Below the pieces are notes generated by a model, which searched no databases, was not told where the DNA came from, and saw only the letters and a list, made by a program, of their open reading frames with translations. DNA of 64,000 bases from Mytilus californianus (taxonomy: Eukaryota > Mollusca > Bivalvia > Mytilida > Mytilidae): NCBI RefSeq assembly GCF_021869535.1, contig NW_026262581.1:101697771-101761770 (forward strand), written 5' to 3'. Numbering within the stretch: the stretch's first letter is position 1; every line of letters starts with the position of its first letter. The position numbers and the translations under genes were made by a program. Positions 53,311-64,000 of this stretch are shown piece after piece.

Positions 53311-54560
53311 GTTGTCTGCATATTGATATTGTAAAATATTAGATGCGAGTCACAATATGAAGGTTTGTCGAGTAAGCCCAGCGAAAGAGTTCAAAAAGGC
53401 AACATATTGTGTTGAGCAGCTAATATTTTACAATAAAAATATGATGAAAATCTGATACGATTAATCGATTTATCGGATTGTATTTTTGTATTTTGCATGA
53501 TAGAAACAAGTTTTTTCTTTGTTTCACTAGCAAACCGGAAGGTAATTTGATAAGTTTGGGTCAAACTTAATATATCAATGTCATCAACGTCGGTTCATTC
53601 ATTATGACGTCGGTGATATGTTCGGGTCAAAGTTTTCAGGACAGGTTAACGTATTTGACGCCACAAAGCCGTGATATGTAATTTTATGAAGAGCTTAGCA
53701 GAGTGACATAGGCAGTGGGAACACCGATAAGTTTGTCTGCATATTGATATTGTAAAATATCAGCTGCGAGTCACAATATGAAGTTTTTTGTCTAGTGACC
53801 GCAGCGAACGAGTTCAAACAGGATTCATATTGTGTCGAGCAGCTGATATTTTACAATATCAATATGAAGACAAACTGATAATCGATTTATCGGATTGTAT
53901 TTGTGTATTTGCATGATAGAAACAAGTGTTTTTTTTTTTGTTTCACCAGCAAACCGGAAGATAAGTTGATAAGTTTGGGTCAAACTTAATAAATCAACGT
54001 CATCAACGTCGGTTCGTTCATTATGACGTCGGTGATATGTTCGGGTCAAAGTTATCAGGACAGGTTAACGTATTTGACGCCACAAAGCCGTGATATGTAA
54101 TTTTTTGAAGAGCTGAGCAGAGTGATATAGGCAGTGGGAACACCGATAAGTGTTGTCTGCATATTGATATTGTAAAATATCAGCTGCGAGTCACAATATG
54201 AAGTTTTTTGTCTAGTGACCGCAGCGAACGAGTTCAAAAAGGCTTCATATTGTGTCTAGCAGCTGATATTTTACAATATCAATATGAAGACAAACTGATA
54301 ATCGATTTATCGGATTGTATTTGTGTATTTGCGTGATAGAAACAAGTGTTTTTCTTTGTTTCACCAGCAAACCGGAAGATGGCGTGATAAGTTCGGGTCA
54401 AACTTATCAACGTCGTTTCATACATTATGCCGTCGAAGATATGTCAAGGTCGAAGTTCTTAAGGCCAGGTCAACGTATTTGATGTCACAAACCCGTGATA
54501 GGCAATTTTATTAAGTGCTGAACAGAGTGATACAGACAGTGGGAACACTGACAAATGTGT
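53311..54560. mobile_element. Three-copy, about 420-bp foldback array upstream of gene A
   Basis: Copies start GTCTGCATATTGATATTGTA at about 53314, 53735 and 54155. Each begins with an imperfect inverted repeat: an arm of about 52 bp containing TGTAAAATATCAGCTGCGAG, a spacer of about 45 bp, and the inverse arm. A diverged part with CAAACCGGAAG, TATGACGTCGGTG and TTGACGCCACAAAGCCGTG follows. Copies 2 and 3 are closest to each other. Confidence 0.85.
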
Positions 54561-54922
54561 TTACTTTGGTGTGATGTATCATTTTTGTTCATTTCCTGAT
54601 GTGCGAATAAGAAAGCTTACAAAAATTAACGCTAGTTTCAGGTTTCAATAAATCTTGGTCTCAAAACCTTTCTGCACATTATAGTAAGCGAACATCAATG
54701 CATATTTAATGGATTACTCTCTTAAAATAACTGACGCCACGATACTCGAATTCAATTACTAATGGATTATTAACTAAAAATAACTAATACTCTCAACTGT
54801 GCAAATCGTATTATGAAAGGTGTTATAATACCTTTTATTCTGCGGTTGTCAGTGTATTTAGCATGGAATATGTAAAGGCGACAACCCTTTTCACTATACC
54901 TTTCACAAATCAACAGGAAACA
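54561..54922 (+). promoter_or_regulatory. Presumed promoter region of gene A
   Basis: The 360 bp between the foldback array and the start of gene A must hold its promoter unless a non-coding exon lies further upstream. GTTATAATACC (54821) is a weak TATA-like word. No firm element can be assigned. Confidence 0.3.
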
Positions 54923-55765
54923 ATGAACAACGACAGCAGTGCTACAAATTACAGAAAACTCTACAATAAACATGTCCATGAACGGTTCTTCTTGAAGAAA
55001 CACATGAATAAGATTGATGATGAAATGAGACAAAAACAAAGAGAAATTTCGCACACACAACTTAGTTTTGTGAGAAAGTATAAACAGTTGATTGTTCAAA
55101 AAGACGGCAAGACAGCTAGCAGAAATAATAGGCGTTTTTCATGCGGTGATATTTCACAAATTGAAATAAAAAACAATAAAAATATATTGAATCATGAATA
55201 CCGGGATAGTAGATTAAAGGTTCCGTTTACTCGGAGAGCGAGCATTGCAGTTATTCGTAAAAACAGCTTTATGGAACCACCAATTGATTTTCCTTATTCT
55301 TTTACACAATGGCACGAACGTGTAAATCATGGGACATTTGCAGATGACGGACTTGATCCACGTGATAAAAGGAAAGATCGGTTCTTAAAATCACTTAAAA
55401 AACTACCAGATGTAAGTAATGATAATTCCAATGTTAAAGATATAAGGAGGTTGGAACGAACTAACACATTCGCAAATGATGTAGTAAAAGGGAGTCAACT
55501 TATTAGACGATCGAGTGTATCAGATGTTACAACGCGCACGGAATCAAATGTTCTTATATTCCCTAATATTGCTGAAAGACCTCGTTCATACAGATGCATT
55601 TTGAAAGAAACAAAGATTCAGTCAGATGGTCTAAAAAGAAAGGTTCATTTCAAGACTGAACATGATGCAATTGATTTAAATGTAATTGATAAGATAATGG
55701 GTCAGATACCAGGTAGGAGAAAGTCATTTAGTGATTTCAGGTCAAATGTATTAAACACGATGTGA
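54923..55765 (+). CDS. Gene A: intronless, unknown family with RRxS sites and RKVHF motif
   Basis: I do not recognise this family. The frame is open from an ATG at 54863 (300 codons). The second ATG at 54923 (280 codons) is preferred because similarity to gene B starts there. Blocks, numbered from 54863: YRKLYNKHVHERFFLKKHMN and a basic helix to residue 78; RRFSCGDIS; RRASIAVIRKNS; PPIDFPYSFTQWHERV...FADDGLDPRD; LKRKVHF at 258-263; RRKSFSDF near the end. RRxS sites suit basophilic kinases such as PKA, and RKVHF fits the RVxF docking motif for protein phosphatase 1; both are inference. No signal peptide or membrane segment is seen. AATAAA follows at 55786. Gene B is a tandem paralogue 1.9 kb downstream. 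Confidence 0.85.
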   Translation: MNNDSSATNYRKLYNKHVHERFFLKKHMNKIDDEMRQKQREISHTQLSFVRKYKQLIVQKDGKTASRNNRRFSCGDISQIEIKNNKNILNHEYRDSRLKVPFTRRASIAVIRKNSFMEPPIDFPYSFTQWHERVNHGTFADDGLDPRDKRKDRFLKSLKKLPDVSNDNSNVKDIRRLERTNTFANDVVKGSQLIRRSSVSDVTTRTESNVLIFPNIAERPRSYRCILKETKIQSDGLKRKVHFKTEHDAIDLNVIDKIMGQIPGRRKSFSDFRSNVLNTM

Positions 55766-55785
55766 AATGTTGCAGTACCATATGA

Positions 55786-55791
55786 AATAAA
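55786..55791 (+). terminator. Polyadenylation signal of gene A
   Basis: AATAAA lies 20 bp after the gene A stop codon, the first such signal. Confidence 0.65.
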
Positions 55792-57677
55792 CTATCATTT
55801 CTGACTTATAGCTTCCTGTCCTATAAATATTTATCATATACTTAGTAGTATATACAAGTTCATTTTATGTGTATCGTTCTGTATCAGCCATCCGTAATAT
55901 CAGTAATATCAATATCAGTACAATTGTACAAACTTTATCAAACCCCAACCGAAAACACCCGTTTTTAGTATATAGTACAGTGATATGATATGTTTTTTCA
56001 TAACCACATACAGTATCAACCATCAATCAATATAATCCCAGCTTTCATTAGTTCTCTGAATTATATTGGAGTTTTGAACACATTGATTATGATATGATTC
56101 GTCTGACGTTTAACATTAGAGCATGTATATAGCTGAATGACTATGAAGCAACATGGAAATGTCTCTAATCATTCCAGTCATTGCTTTTGTCAACCGATAT
56201 CAGAAGAGTATTTCCGAAATTTACGACTATGTTCACACCAGAAAAAGATTGAAGCGTTTTATTATCTCTAAACAGTTAAAATGTATATCAATTTCCTTAT
56301 ATATTTTGCTATGTGGAAAAACTACAATTTTAGATGAAAATAAGATTCTCTATAACACGTGGAATATTGAAACGTGTTGCAGGGTTATCGCAAGCTGTCT
56401 TGCCATAACTGGTGAAAAAATAAAGGCAACAGATGTTAACCGATGTTCAAATTTCATAAATCAAATTAGAATACAAATCAAAGTAACGAACAAAAACTGA
56501 GGAAATCGCATGAACTCCAATAGCAACGAGACCGACTGAGTCGACATGGTAATAGTCTCCGGCTATGCATAGCTCACCCGCCATGCGGATCCACACTCCG
56601 TAAAAATGTCGCAATCTGGAATAGAACACAATCGGTAAAACTACAATTCAGCATTTTCAACGACTGAGATAGCCATAAGACTTAAATATTGCAAAATAAA
56701 GTGTCTAGTAGAAAAATACGTCGAACGTCTTTGTGTGTTAAATTTGAAGATAATACCAGACAATACACGAAACCAGATAGAAAAGGCGTAAATACAAAAT
56801 AGAATTCGTAAACTGGACGGTTCAGTGCGCACATATTACAGTGTTTCTAATAACAACATAAACAATACAAATTTTACTGCACCGGATGCACATTTCGACA
56901 ATTAATGTATCTTCAGCGATCCTCGAGGTAAATTGCGTCTACGAAATAAATTTCAGATATGGTTCCAATTTTGGATAGGTTTAAGATATCAAGTACGAAT
57001 GAGACACAATCAAAGTTATAAGTTAAAAAGAATAATGATCAGACAATGACGAACATAAAAACAATGTTCTCAAATCATTATACAGAACACGAAAAAGTAT
57101 GACTGACTGTCATGTTAGTTTTTGCGTTCAAAGAAAAAAAAGAAACTGTAGCTTCGTTTCTCTGGGAAAATTGCAGTACAAATTCAGGAACATGGAAGTG
57201 GTTTTGCATGGTTGGTCTGTTGAGGTGATAAATTGATTCGTCGATTTTTCCCTTTTTACTTTTAGATTATATCTACTCTTGGCAATGCTTTTCGTAGCTT
57301 TAGTTATTGTAAAGGTATTAATACAAGCATAAAAGGTTACATGAAACATTGGAATGGAAATGTACGAAAATAACAAAAGTTGAAGTTCATGAGAGTTAAA
57401 TTTATTTTATATTAAACCCCGATTATTACATAAAAGGATTATTTCTATATAATGTTTTTTACCAAGCAAGTCTATATATATACAATAATAATCATCTGAA
57501 GGTTTATACTTAAAAAAGACTTTGACGCCATGCTTCTTAACATAAGAATAAAAGTTTTTAATGTGATTATTAAAAACACAGATTAAAAGATTATCAATAA
57601 TCCTATTTAACTAAGTGTTACACTATTAGTCCTAGTACCTTAAGATCATTCACATCTAAAATACAACAACCTATCTG
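55792..57677. other. Spacer between genes A and B
   Basis: AT-rich. A 115-codon open frame at 56153-56500 has no motif or paralogue and is not accepted. CTATATAATG (57447) and TATATATATAC (57473) are possible TATA-like words upstream of gene B. Confidence 0.45.
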
Positions 57678-57689
57678 ATGTGTTTTATA

Positions 57690-58610
57690 ATGGCGGAAAA
57701 AATGACAACTAAAACCGATTGTGGTATCACTGATTACAAAAAGCTATTCAACAAACATGTTCACGAGCAATTTTTCTTGAAAAAGCATATGAATAAGATA
57801 AATTATGAAATGCGTCGGAAAGACAAAGAAATTTCCGGGGATCAACTAAATTTCGTGAGGAAGTATAAAAAGTACCTGACAATCAATCAAAATAAACGTC
57901 CTGGGAATAAAATAAATAGAAGATATTCTTGTAGTGATCTCTCTAAAATTGGGAATGAAAAGGCGAGTAAAATGGCTACATCGCCCACAGAAAAACAGAG
58001 AATTGACTTGAAACTTCCAATAAGAAGACTAAACAGTGCAACGGTACGCAAAAACAGTTATATAGCACCACCCATAGATTTTCCTTACTCGTATCCCGAA
58101 TGGCATGAACGAGTTGATAATGGTGCGTATGCAGATGATGGCAGTGATCCGAGAGATTTACGCAGAGAAAATTTACTACAATCGCTAGACAGAGAAGAAA
58201 GAAACAGTCCGAGTAAAATAGATGAAAATTGTTTAGAAAAAACAAAGATTTTAGACAGAAATGGAAACAATTGTTTGTTCACTCGGAGCCATTCATGGAC
58301 CCCAGTAGGTAACATCACTTCAAATAAGACCTTTGAAGATAACAGAGACCGTTTTGATATGCTTATAAAACGTGTAGGAAATAATGACAAATCGGGAAGA
58401 CAGAGACTACCAAGTATAGATGAAAAACTGTGTTCTCCACATTGTAGTTTAACTAACAGACACAATTCGGAAAGTTTGTCTCGAAAGGTTCATTTCAGTC
58501 CTGAAAATGATGTTGTAAATATAGATGATATCGATTCGAAAATGAGTCATCTTTGCGAGAGGAGACATACATTCAGTGGATTCAGAATCAAAGGTGGTAA
58601 ACATTCATGA
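57690..58610 (+). CDS. Gene B: intronless paralogue of gene A
   Basis: The family is unrecognised. ATGs lie at 57678, 57690 and 57702; ATGGCGGAA at 57690 (306 codons) is chosen for context, but all precede the conserved region. Shared blocks with gene A: YKKLFNKHVHEQFFLKKHMN, FVRKYKK, RRYSCSDLS, VRKNS, PPIDFPYSYPEWHERV, YADDGSDPRD, RKVHF, and RRHTFSGF. KVHF starts 41 residues before the C-terminus in both proteins. The middle (about residues 170-255) is diverged. Where the proteins agree, codons differ mainly at third positions (for example PPIDFPYS has four silent changes and no replacement), which indicates purifying selection on the protein. No signal peptide or membrane segment is seen. 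Confidence 0.87.
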   Translation: MAEKMTTKTDCGITDYKKLFNKHVHEQFFLKKHMNKINYEMRRKDKEISGDQLNFVRKYKKYLTINQNKRPGNKINRRYSCSDLSKIGNEKASKMATSPTEKQRIDLKLPIRRLNSATVRKNSYIAPPIDFPYSYPEWHERVDNGAYADDGSDPRDLRRENLLQSLDREERNSPSKIDENCLEKTKILDRNGNNCLFTRSHSWTPVGNITSNKTFEDNRDRFDMLIKRVGNNDKSGRQRLPSIDEKLCSPHCSLTNRHNSESLSRKVHFSPENDVVNIDDIDSKMSHLCERRHTFSGFRIKGGKHS

Positions 58611-58638
58611 TTTGCTATATTTATGCTCATATTCAAAT

Positions 58639-58644
58639 AATAAA
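58639..58644 (+). terminator. Polyadenylation signal of gene B
   Basis: AATAAA lies 28 bp after the gene B stop codon. Confidence 0.65.
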
Positions 58645-60036
58645 AGGTTATAGTTATTAGTAATTGTATCATTCGCTGATTGGAAAAAAATATACCAACA
58701 AAAACATACACAAAAAAACTACGATGATGAAATAAGTACTGGAATTAATTAGAGGTCGAATAAAGATTTTTGCCTTGAGGAGAATAGGTTTGATTTTAGA
58801 TAGCCTAAATATTAAATTTATCCACAATTTTCTAATAATTTTTTACGATTTAGGAAGTTATGATTTTTAATTATCCATTTGGTATCTTCTGCCTCTTATT
58901 TCTAGAATAGCAGCCGATTAAAGCTTAAAGCAATGTATATAAACTATTCTAAAATTGAAAAACGTATTTAGTTTTGTGCATTTTTGTGCTAATCAAGGAA
59001 TATGAGCAATGTTAATATTTACTTGAGGTGCAGTTCAGCCAGTAAAAAGTAAAAATTCCAAAAGCTCTTCTATTCCGGACATGTTTATCTGTCAAAATTG
59101 ATCTAATTAGTTGAATTCATGAAATAATGTTTTCTTTAAGAGAAAATATTAGATATACTATTTGACAGTAGGATCTTTTATTAATTAAGTCTGAATCGAA
59201 CTAAATATTCTGCATCAATAATACTGAAAAGATTGACACACAACTGACGGCAAGCCATGGAAGTAGATACACTGCACGATTAATCATGAAACAAGAAACA
59301 TACCAAAGCGGACATGAGAACAAATTGGAGAAACCAAGAAGACACAATCGAACTACATACAGTTTTTATTTTTTAAGGAGATGTTTGTATGCATTTACCA
59401 TAGCCTTCTCTTGCAGGGAAATCATCATTACATTGAAACATTCTTAAGTCATGCTGTTTATGAAAGGAGATTATGACCAAAGGACTTTTGAAATGTGAGA
59501 CAATTGACCTTTACCTTTGAAGAAATAAGTTTATTACTTTGCTGAACATTCATATTATCAAAACGAATCACGACAAAATATTTACAAAAAGATTAAACCT
59601 TTTAAAAAATGTTGGCAAAAATAACGGCTTAAGCGACACCCGTCATAGTTGATACTCCTTAATTTGATCTTCTGTGGTATTCAGTTTCTAATATTTCAAA
59701 GGAATAAACACACTACATGAGGCAACGGAAAGAACAAAATGAAATATTCGTATTTACATTTTATTGAATTTTTAAAGTGTTAATTCGATATATGGCTTTT
59801 ACGGCAAGAATTATCTTAAGGAAGACAATCTCAATTAATCTATAAAAGATCTTGTATTTACGTCTTACTTTATGTTTGTTGGAATTGAAACATGTATATA
59901 TTTCTATTCCCATTCCTCAAAAGTGCGTTTCATATTTTTCTGACCAGCATTCAGATGTATTGTTTATAAAATTGAAAGCGTTCCAGTTCATTTGAATAAT
60001 GTATGCATCTATATTATGGTCTGCATTATGCATGCT
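58645..60036. other. Intergenic between convergent genes B and C
   Basis: AT-rich. No repeats or coding signal are recognised. Confidence 0.5.
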
Positions 60037-60039
60037 TTA

Positions 60040-60978
60040 TTACTCGTAAGCTCCGTCACTGCATTCATTTTCGACTTGATGTTTTATTGGCATTCGTAAA
60101 TATCTACACAGAGCCACGTCATCTATACCTAGATGGTGAACGTTTTCATCCTCTTTCTTTCCATGTTGATATGAACTTTCATTGAGTCGTTTGAAAACAT
60201 TTGTCATCAGATACTTCCAACCATCTTTCGAGGTCACTCTGTCACCCATTGTTTTTGTGAAACATAATTTTGCAGGCGAAACCTTGGGTTTTAAATCGTG
60301 GTGACTAATAATTGGAAAGGCAAGAGTTGGCGAAGAATGATAACTGAATGCCTGGCTGCTGTTACTTATCTTGAGAACATCTTCTGTCGAATCAGAAAAA
60401 GAACTCATGGTACTTGTCGTTCCGTAAGTTTCAATTCCAGAATCTAAGGATGCACTGTTATTCAAATTTCTTAAAGAATTGTTCCCATGCACTTTGAGTT
60501 TTCTGTACGACAAACATTTAGTTGTCTCCACAAATGGAAAAGTTTGTTTCCTTTCAAACGAATGATTCCGTTTTGCAAACAAATCGGGTTCACTGGAAAA
60601 TCTTTTTGAATTACGCATTAGTTCGATGGTTTTTATTGAAGTGAATGAATGAGGCAATGTATATTCTCCTTCTGAATCTAAAGACCGTTTTGCACACTGT
60701 CTTGAATGCAGTCTCTTGAATTCGTCACGCTTCGTTTTTATCTGGCTGAGTTTTTCTTTCTTCTGTTTATCTATCTTACTCAATGCCGATTTCAATTCGT
60801 CATCAATCAAGCTATTTTTACGAAGAGAATGGTTATGAAATTTATGCTCCATTGTATTGCTATTACAGAAAAGCCACTGAATGACTATTGTGAACGAGTT
60901 GCAAATATTTATAATATAATTGGTCATTTCAGGCCAGAGTCTGTTGCTTTGACGCCTCTCACTTTCATTGATTTCCAT
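60040..60978 (-). CDS. Gene C: intronless, unknown Ser-rich protein, convergent to genes A and B
   Basis: The frame has 312 codons from the ATG at 60978. A second ATG at 60852 would give 270 codons and remove a hydrophobic stretch (YIINICNSFTIVIQWLFC) that could be a membrane anchor or simply untranslated sequence. After it come RKNSLIDDELKSALSKIDKQ and KKEKLSQIKTKRDEFKRL (a basic, probably helical segment), SKRFSSEPDLF, KRNHSFERKQTFPF, and a Ser/Thr-rich part (SGIETYGTTSTMSSFSDSTE). Layout (basic helix, then K/RRFS-type site) resembles genes A and B, but there is no clear alignment, so common origin is only a possibility. The stop TAA overlaps an AATAAA (60041-60036). Confidence 0.72.
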   Translation of the reverse strand: MEINESERRQSNRLWPEMTNYIINICNSFTIVIQWLFCNSNTMEHKFHNHSLRKNSLIDDELKSALSKIDKQKKEKLSQIKTKRDEFKRLHSRQCAKRSLDSEGEYTLPHSFTSIKTIELMRNSKRFSSEPDLFAKRNHSFERKQTFPFVETTKCLSYRKLKVHGNNSLRNLNNSASLDSGIETYGTTSTMSSFSDSTEDVLKISNSSQAFSYHSSPTLAFPIISHHDLKPKVSPAKLCFTKTMGDRVTSKDGWKYLMTNVFKRLNESSYQHGKKEDENVHHLGIDDVALCRYLRMPIKHQVENECSDGAYE

Positions 60979-63180
60979 TTATAATTTCTAACGACATTTT
61001 TAAGAAAAAGTTAATAGAACATAGAAAATGATCAAATGTTTTTGGCTTCAAAAGAAATTAAGAATTCGGAAATTAAAATAATTAAAACCACAGAGAACAA
61101 CAGTGCTAGAGATCACAAAGCAATCACAGTGTAAACAACAGGAAACATTCGAAGATTTTTAATCTGATTCCATCGATTCTTGACTATAAATGTTTATTGC
61201 ATTTGACACTGCAAATAATGTTAGTCTTAAATCGAGTGTTTTTCTGCTTCACCGATTTTTACTATTCGTAAGAAATCTAATTCGCGTAAAACAGGTAGAA
61301 CGTGAATTTACTCTCATTATAAACATCGCGGAGGGTCATTATCTGGTCATCATTTCGTTGTTTTACCTGTAATGCACAATTTTAAACCAAACAGAACAGT
61401 AAAACAAAATTTAATGCCAATCTAATCACTCTATAATCATCTACAGAAAGTATTTCTGCACTCAATTGCACCAATTAGAACCATTCATAATGACATATGT
61501 TGACTACAAGGATTGTCCATATACACACATAAACTACCGTAACAATTCTATGTTACGTTTTTACATGCTGTTTTGGGCATCCTTTGACATCGAAATAATT
61601 GAGGAAGTACAGAAATTGACAGATTTTATACAAATATCAGTGACATTCATGATATAATGCTACTACGTCGTAGTGTTGTCATCCTGCTTTTTCTCATATT
61701 TATATTTGTGAGTCTGTTCTTGTACGAAAACAATCTGCCTTTACAATACCACTAACAGAGTTGGTATTATACTGCAACGCCGTTGTCCGTCTATTCGTCC
61801 GTCTGTAATTTCTGTTAGCCTTTATAATACTCAGCCTCTGTATGAAGCAACGCTTTGGTACTTGGTCTTGAGCTTCATAATACTGTGGATTCATTTATTT
61901 TCAAGGGTTCCAATTTTCGTGGATTGAAGAAAAATTGTATTTCCTTGAATACTAGTATTAAATTTCGTTGTTTTGCAAAAGACTGTTTAAAAGTCCGATG
62001 GCCATGCTTCATTGACCAGTTAAAGTAATTGGTTTAGTAGTCAGCACTTTTAGTAGCCAGCCCAATAGTCAGAGCTTTTGTGTTGACATTGAATATCATT
62101 GATATGTTTGGTGGGGTTCATGTTGCTCTGTCTTTAGTTTTCTATGTTGTGTTTTGTGTAACTGTTGTTAGTCTTTTTGTTTTGTTTTTTTTTTTTTCGT
62201 TTTTTTTTTGCCATGTTATTGTCAGTTTGTTTTCTACTTATGATTTTGAATATCCCTGTTGTATCCTGCGCCCCTCTTTTATTTTTTTCTTGAAATATAC
62301 ATATATATTTATAATTGTTAAATAATTTGGAAAATTAATTTTTTTCAACCCCAGGCATAGATTGTCATCATCCCATTTAACACAACTTGTCCGAATTTTC
62401 GGTTTAAAAGCTCTTCCACGTTTCCAGCTCCTTAAAGCAATAATTTTATATTTGGTCTTGGTAGAGGTGATCTAAACTAATTATTGGAAATCAAAAGGCA
62501 ATAGACGTTGAAAACAAAGTAATTCAAATAAAAACGCAAACATTTTTCAAATAGGAAAAAGTCATTAAAATATACCATTTTGACATTTTTTGGCGAAAAT
62601 GAAACCATCCCAGAATCAATTCTTGATTATGTTTGTTCAATTTTTTAATTTCGTTTCATTTGAAATTACCAGACCAAATCTTTTGAAGCTGCTTTGATGT
62701 CCCTTTACAGAGATTCACCATTCTATGATAAATGGGTATGTAAAGGCAGGTGGAAGAAGAATTGAAAAGAATTAAGGTTGATCTTGTGAGGTGGTTCAAG
62801 TATTTGAAACAAGTATTATCCTGACAAAAAGTCAGGATACTCATGTGGTATCAGTAGATATGGAAAGAAAATTTATTTTGTTAAAACTGTCTTGTAGTTT
62901 CAGATAAAAAAAATTGATTTAATTTACTCTAACTGTTACTAGGTGTTCAAGTGTTGTCATTTACAAATCTTATTCTGGGACAGTCTTACCATTTTACTGG
63001 ATATGATCAAGTTTTGAGAAAATTGTGTAATTTGGAAAAGAAGTGAGATTGAACAATATTTTTGCATGAAAACTGCCGAAATACATGGAACTTTAGAAGT
63101 AATTGTATGGTATAATAGCTAATTTACAGGAAATTACTTGACAAGCAACGAAAACAACAGGCAGTCCTGGCGCTTGAGTA
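60979..63180. other. Intergenic with dispersed repeat
   Basis: 62090-62290 (GGGGTTCATGTTGCTCTGTC, then TTTTCTATGTTGTGTTTTGTG and T-rich sequence) is a widespread mussel repeat. A short GTTGGTATTATACTGCAACG-type inverted stretch lies near 61740-61830. No gene is seen. Confidence 0.5.
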
Positions 63181-63239
63181 AAACTTCTATCATCCAAGTA
63201 AATGGAACAGGTCGGGTAGTTTTAAAATGTCAAATACGC

Positions 63240-64000
63240 CCGTAATATATTCCTTAGGGACTGAGCGAAATGGGACTTTTTTATGACACCCAAGATTTCA
63301 GAAATGTTCTCAGGGAACCTTTGTTTCATCAGGCGATAAAGGAGGCGGAAGATACCATGGGAACATTCAAATATCATATGTCGAAGAGAAACTTACAACG
63401 TCATTGAAAATAACGAAAGAGGATTAAGAGCTTATTTCTAAAGAATATTAAGGAAATATCTAAAATACCAAATGTAATAGAAAAATTTGGGACATTCTCA
63501 GGGCTAAAACTAAATGGACCAAAAACTGAAGGAATATGGTTAGGTAAACAAAAACACAGCATATACAATTTGAAACATTAACTGGACAAATGGACCAATT
63601 AAGTCTTTAGGAATATATTTTGGATTGAATAAAAAAGAGCGTCAAAAGTTAAATTTTGATAAATAGTTCCAAAAATCAGAAAAAATTATTTAATACTTAA
63701 TTGAAAGAAATCTAACGATGATAGGTCGAAAAAAATGTTGTTAAAACTCTCATCATCCTAAACTTGACATATTTAGCAACAGTATCAAATTTAGATACAG
63801 AACTTTTAACACAATTTAATAAAATAAATTTTGATTTCATTTCGAACAATCGAACAGATAAAGTGAAAAGAACAATATTATGTACCCCAATGTTACATGG
63901 CGGTCTAAATATGACAGACACTGTAAAACATATTGAAGCACTTCAAATAGGATGGGTCAAAAGATTAACATCTCCTGAAACCTCCAACTGGAAAGTTATA
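63240..64000 (+). mobile_element. L1/Tx1-like LINE fragment running off the right edge
   Basis: 63484-63560 reads EKFGTFSGLKLNGPKTEGIW plus LGKQ, the block after the RT catalytic site in L1-like elements. After frame changes near 63578 and 63730, an open frame from about 63738 reaches the window end. It includes TYLATVSNLDTELLTQFNKI and TPMLHGGLNMTDTVKHIEAL. The copy is frame-broken. Its 5' limit is unclear. Confidence 0.72.

Noticed and set aside
56153..56500. Plus-strand open frame of 115 codons between genes A and B
   Set aside because: No motif, no paralogue in the window, no polyadenylation signal close by; length is possible by chance in this DNA.

Overview
The window is nuclear DNA of a bivalve mollusc, most likely a mussel of the Mytilus type. 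The evidence is AT-rich sequence, GT-AG introns, polyadenylation signals, tRNA-derived SINEs with ATCA-type tails, several decayed LINE families, and dense dispersed and tandem repeats that I recognise from mussel genomes. The species call is inference.

Left third (1-16.0 kb, minus strand): thirteen in-phase exons of a glucokinase regulatory protein-like gene (GCKR; tandem SIS sugar-phosphate-binding domains). They encode about 361 residues. The first coding exon lies upstream of 16,009 or is not recognisable, and the 3' part of the gene runs off the left edge. The introns hold a six-copy 147-bp repeat, a hAT-like element carrying a nested retroposon, and a minisatellite of about 52 copies of a 52-bp unit. 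That unit contains the 3' end and 5' splice site of one GCKR exon.

Middle: between GCKR and the next gene lies a 5'-truncated, frame-broken LINE (about 18.04-23.36 kb) with ORF1, an AP endonuclease and a reverse transcriptase. From 23.9 to 46.8 kb on the plus strand is a complete 13-exon PLP-dependent threonine/serine dehydratase gene with a C-terminal ACT domain (477 residues predicted). Its start codon is the last codon of exon 1. The 3' splice site of exon 10 is present in three tandem 65-bp copies. Its introns contain a SINE with a perfect 14-bp target-site duplication, foldback elements and an antisense retroelement fragment.

Right third: a three-copy, about 420-bp foldback array (53.3-54.6 kb) lies just upstream of two intronless paralogous genes (54.9-55.8 and 57.7-58.6 kb). 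I do not recognise the family. The proteins share an N-terminal basic helix, RRxS/T sites, a PPIDFPYS...WHERV block and an RKVHF motif 41 residues from the end. A third intronless gene of unknown family faces them on the minus strand (60.0-61.0 kb). The window ends in an L1/Tx1-like LINE fragment that continues past the right edge.

The two recognised genes are metabolic (sugar-phosphate sensing and amino-acid deamination) and divergently oriented. Nothing in the sequence shows that they are co-regulated. The most unusual features are the three tandem arrays built across splice junctions and the unrecognised intronless gene family.
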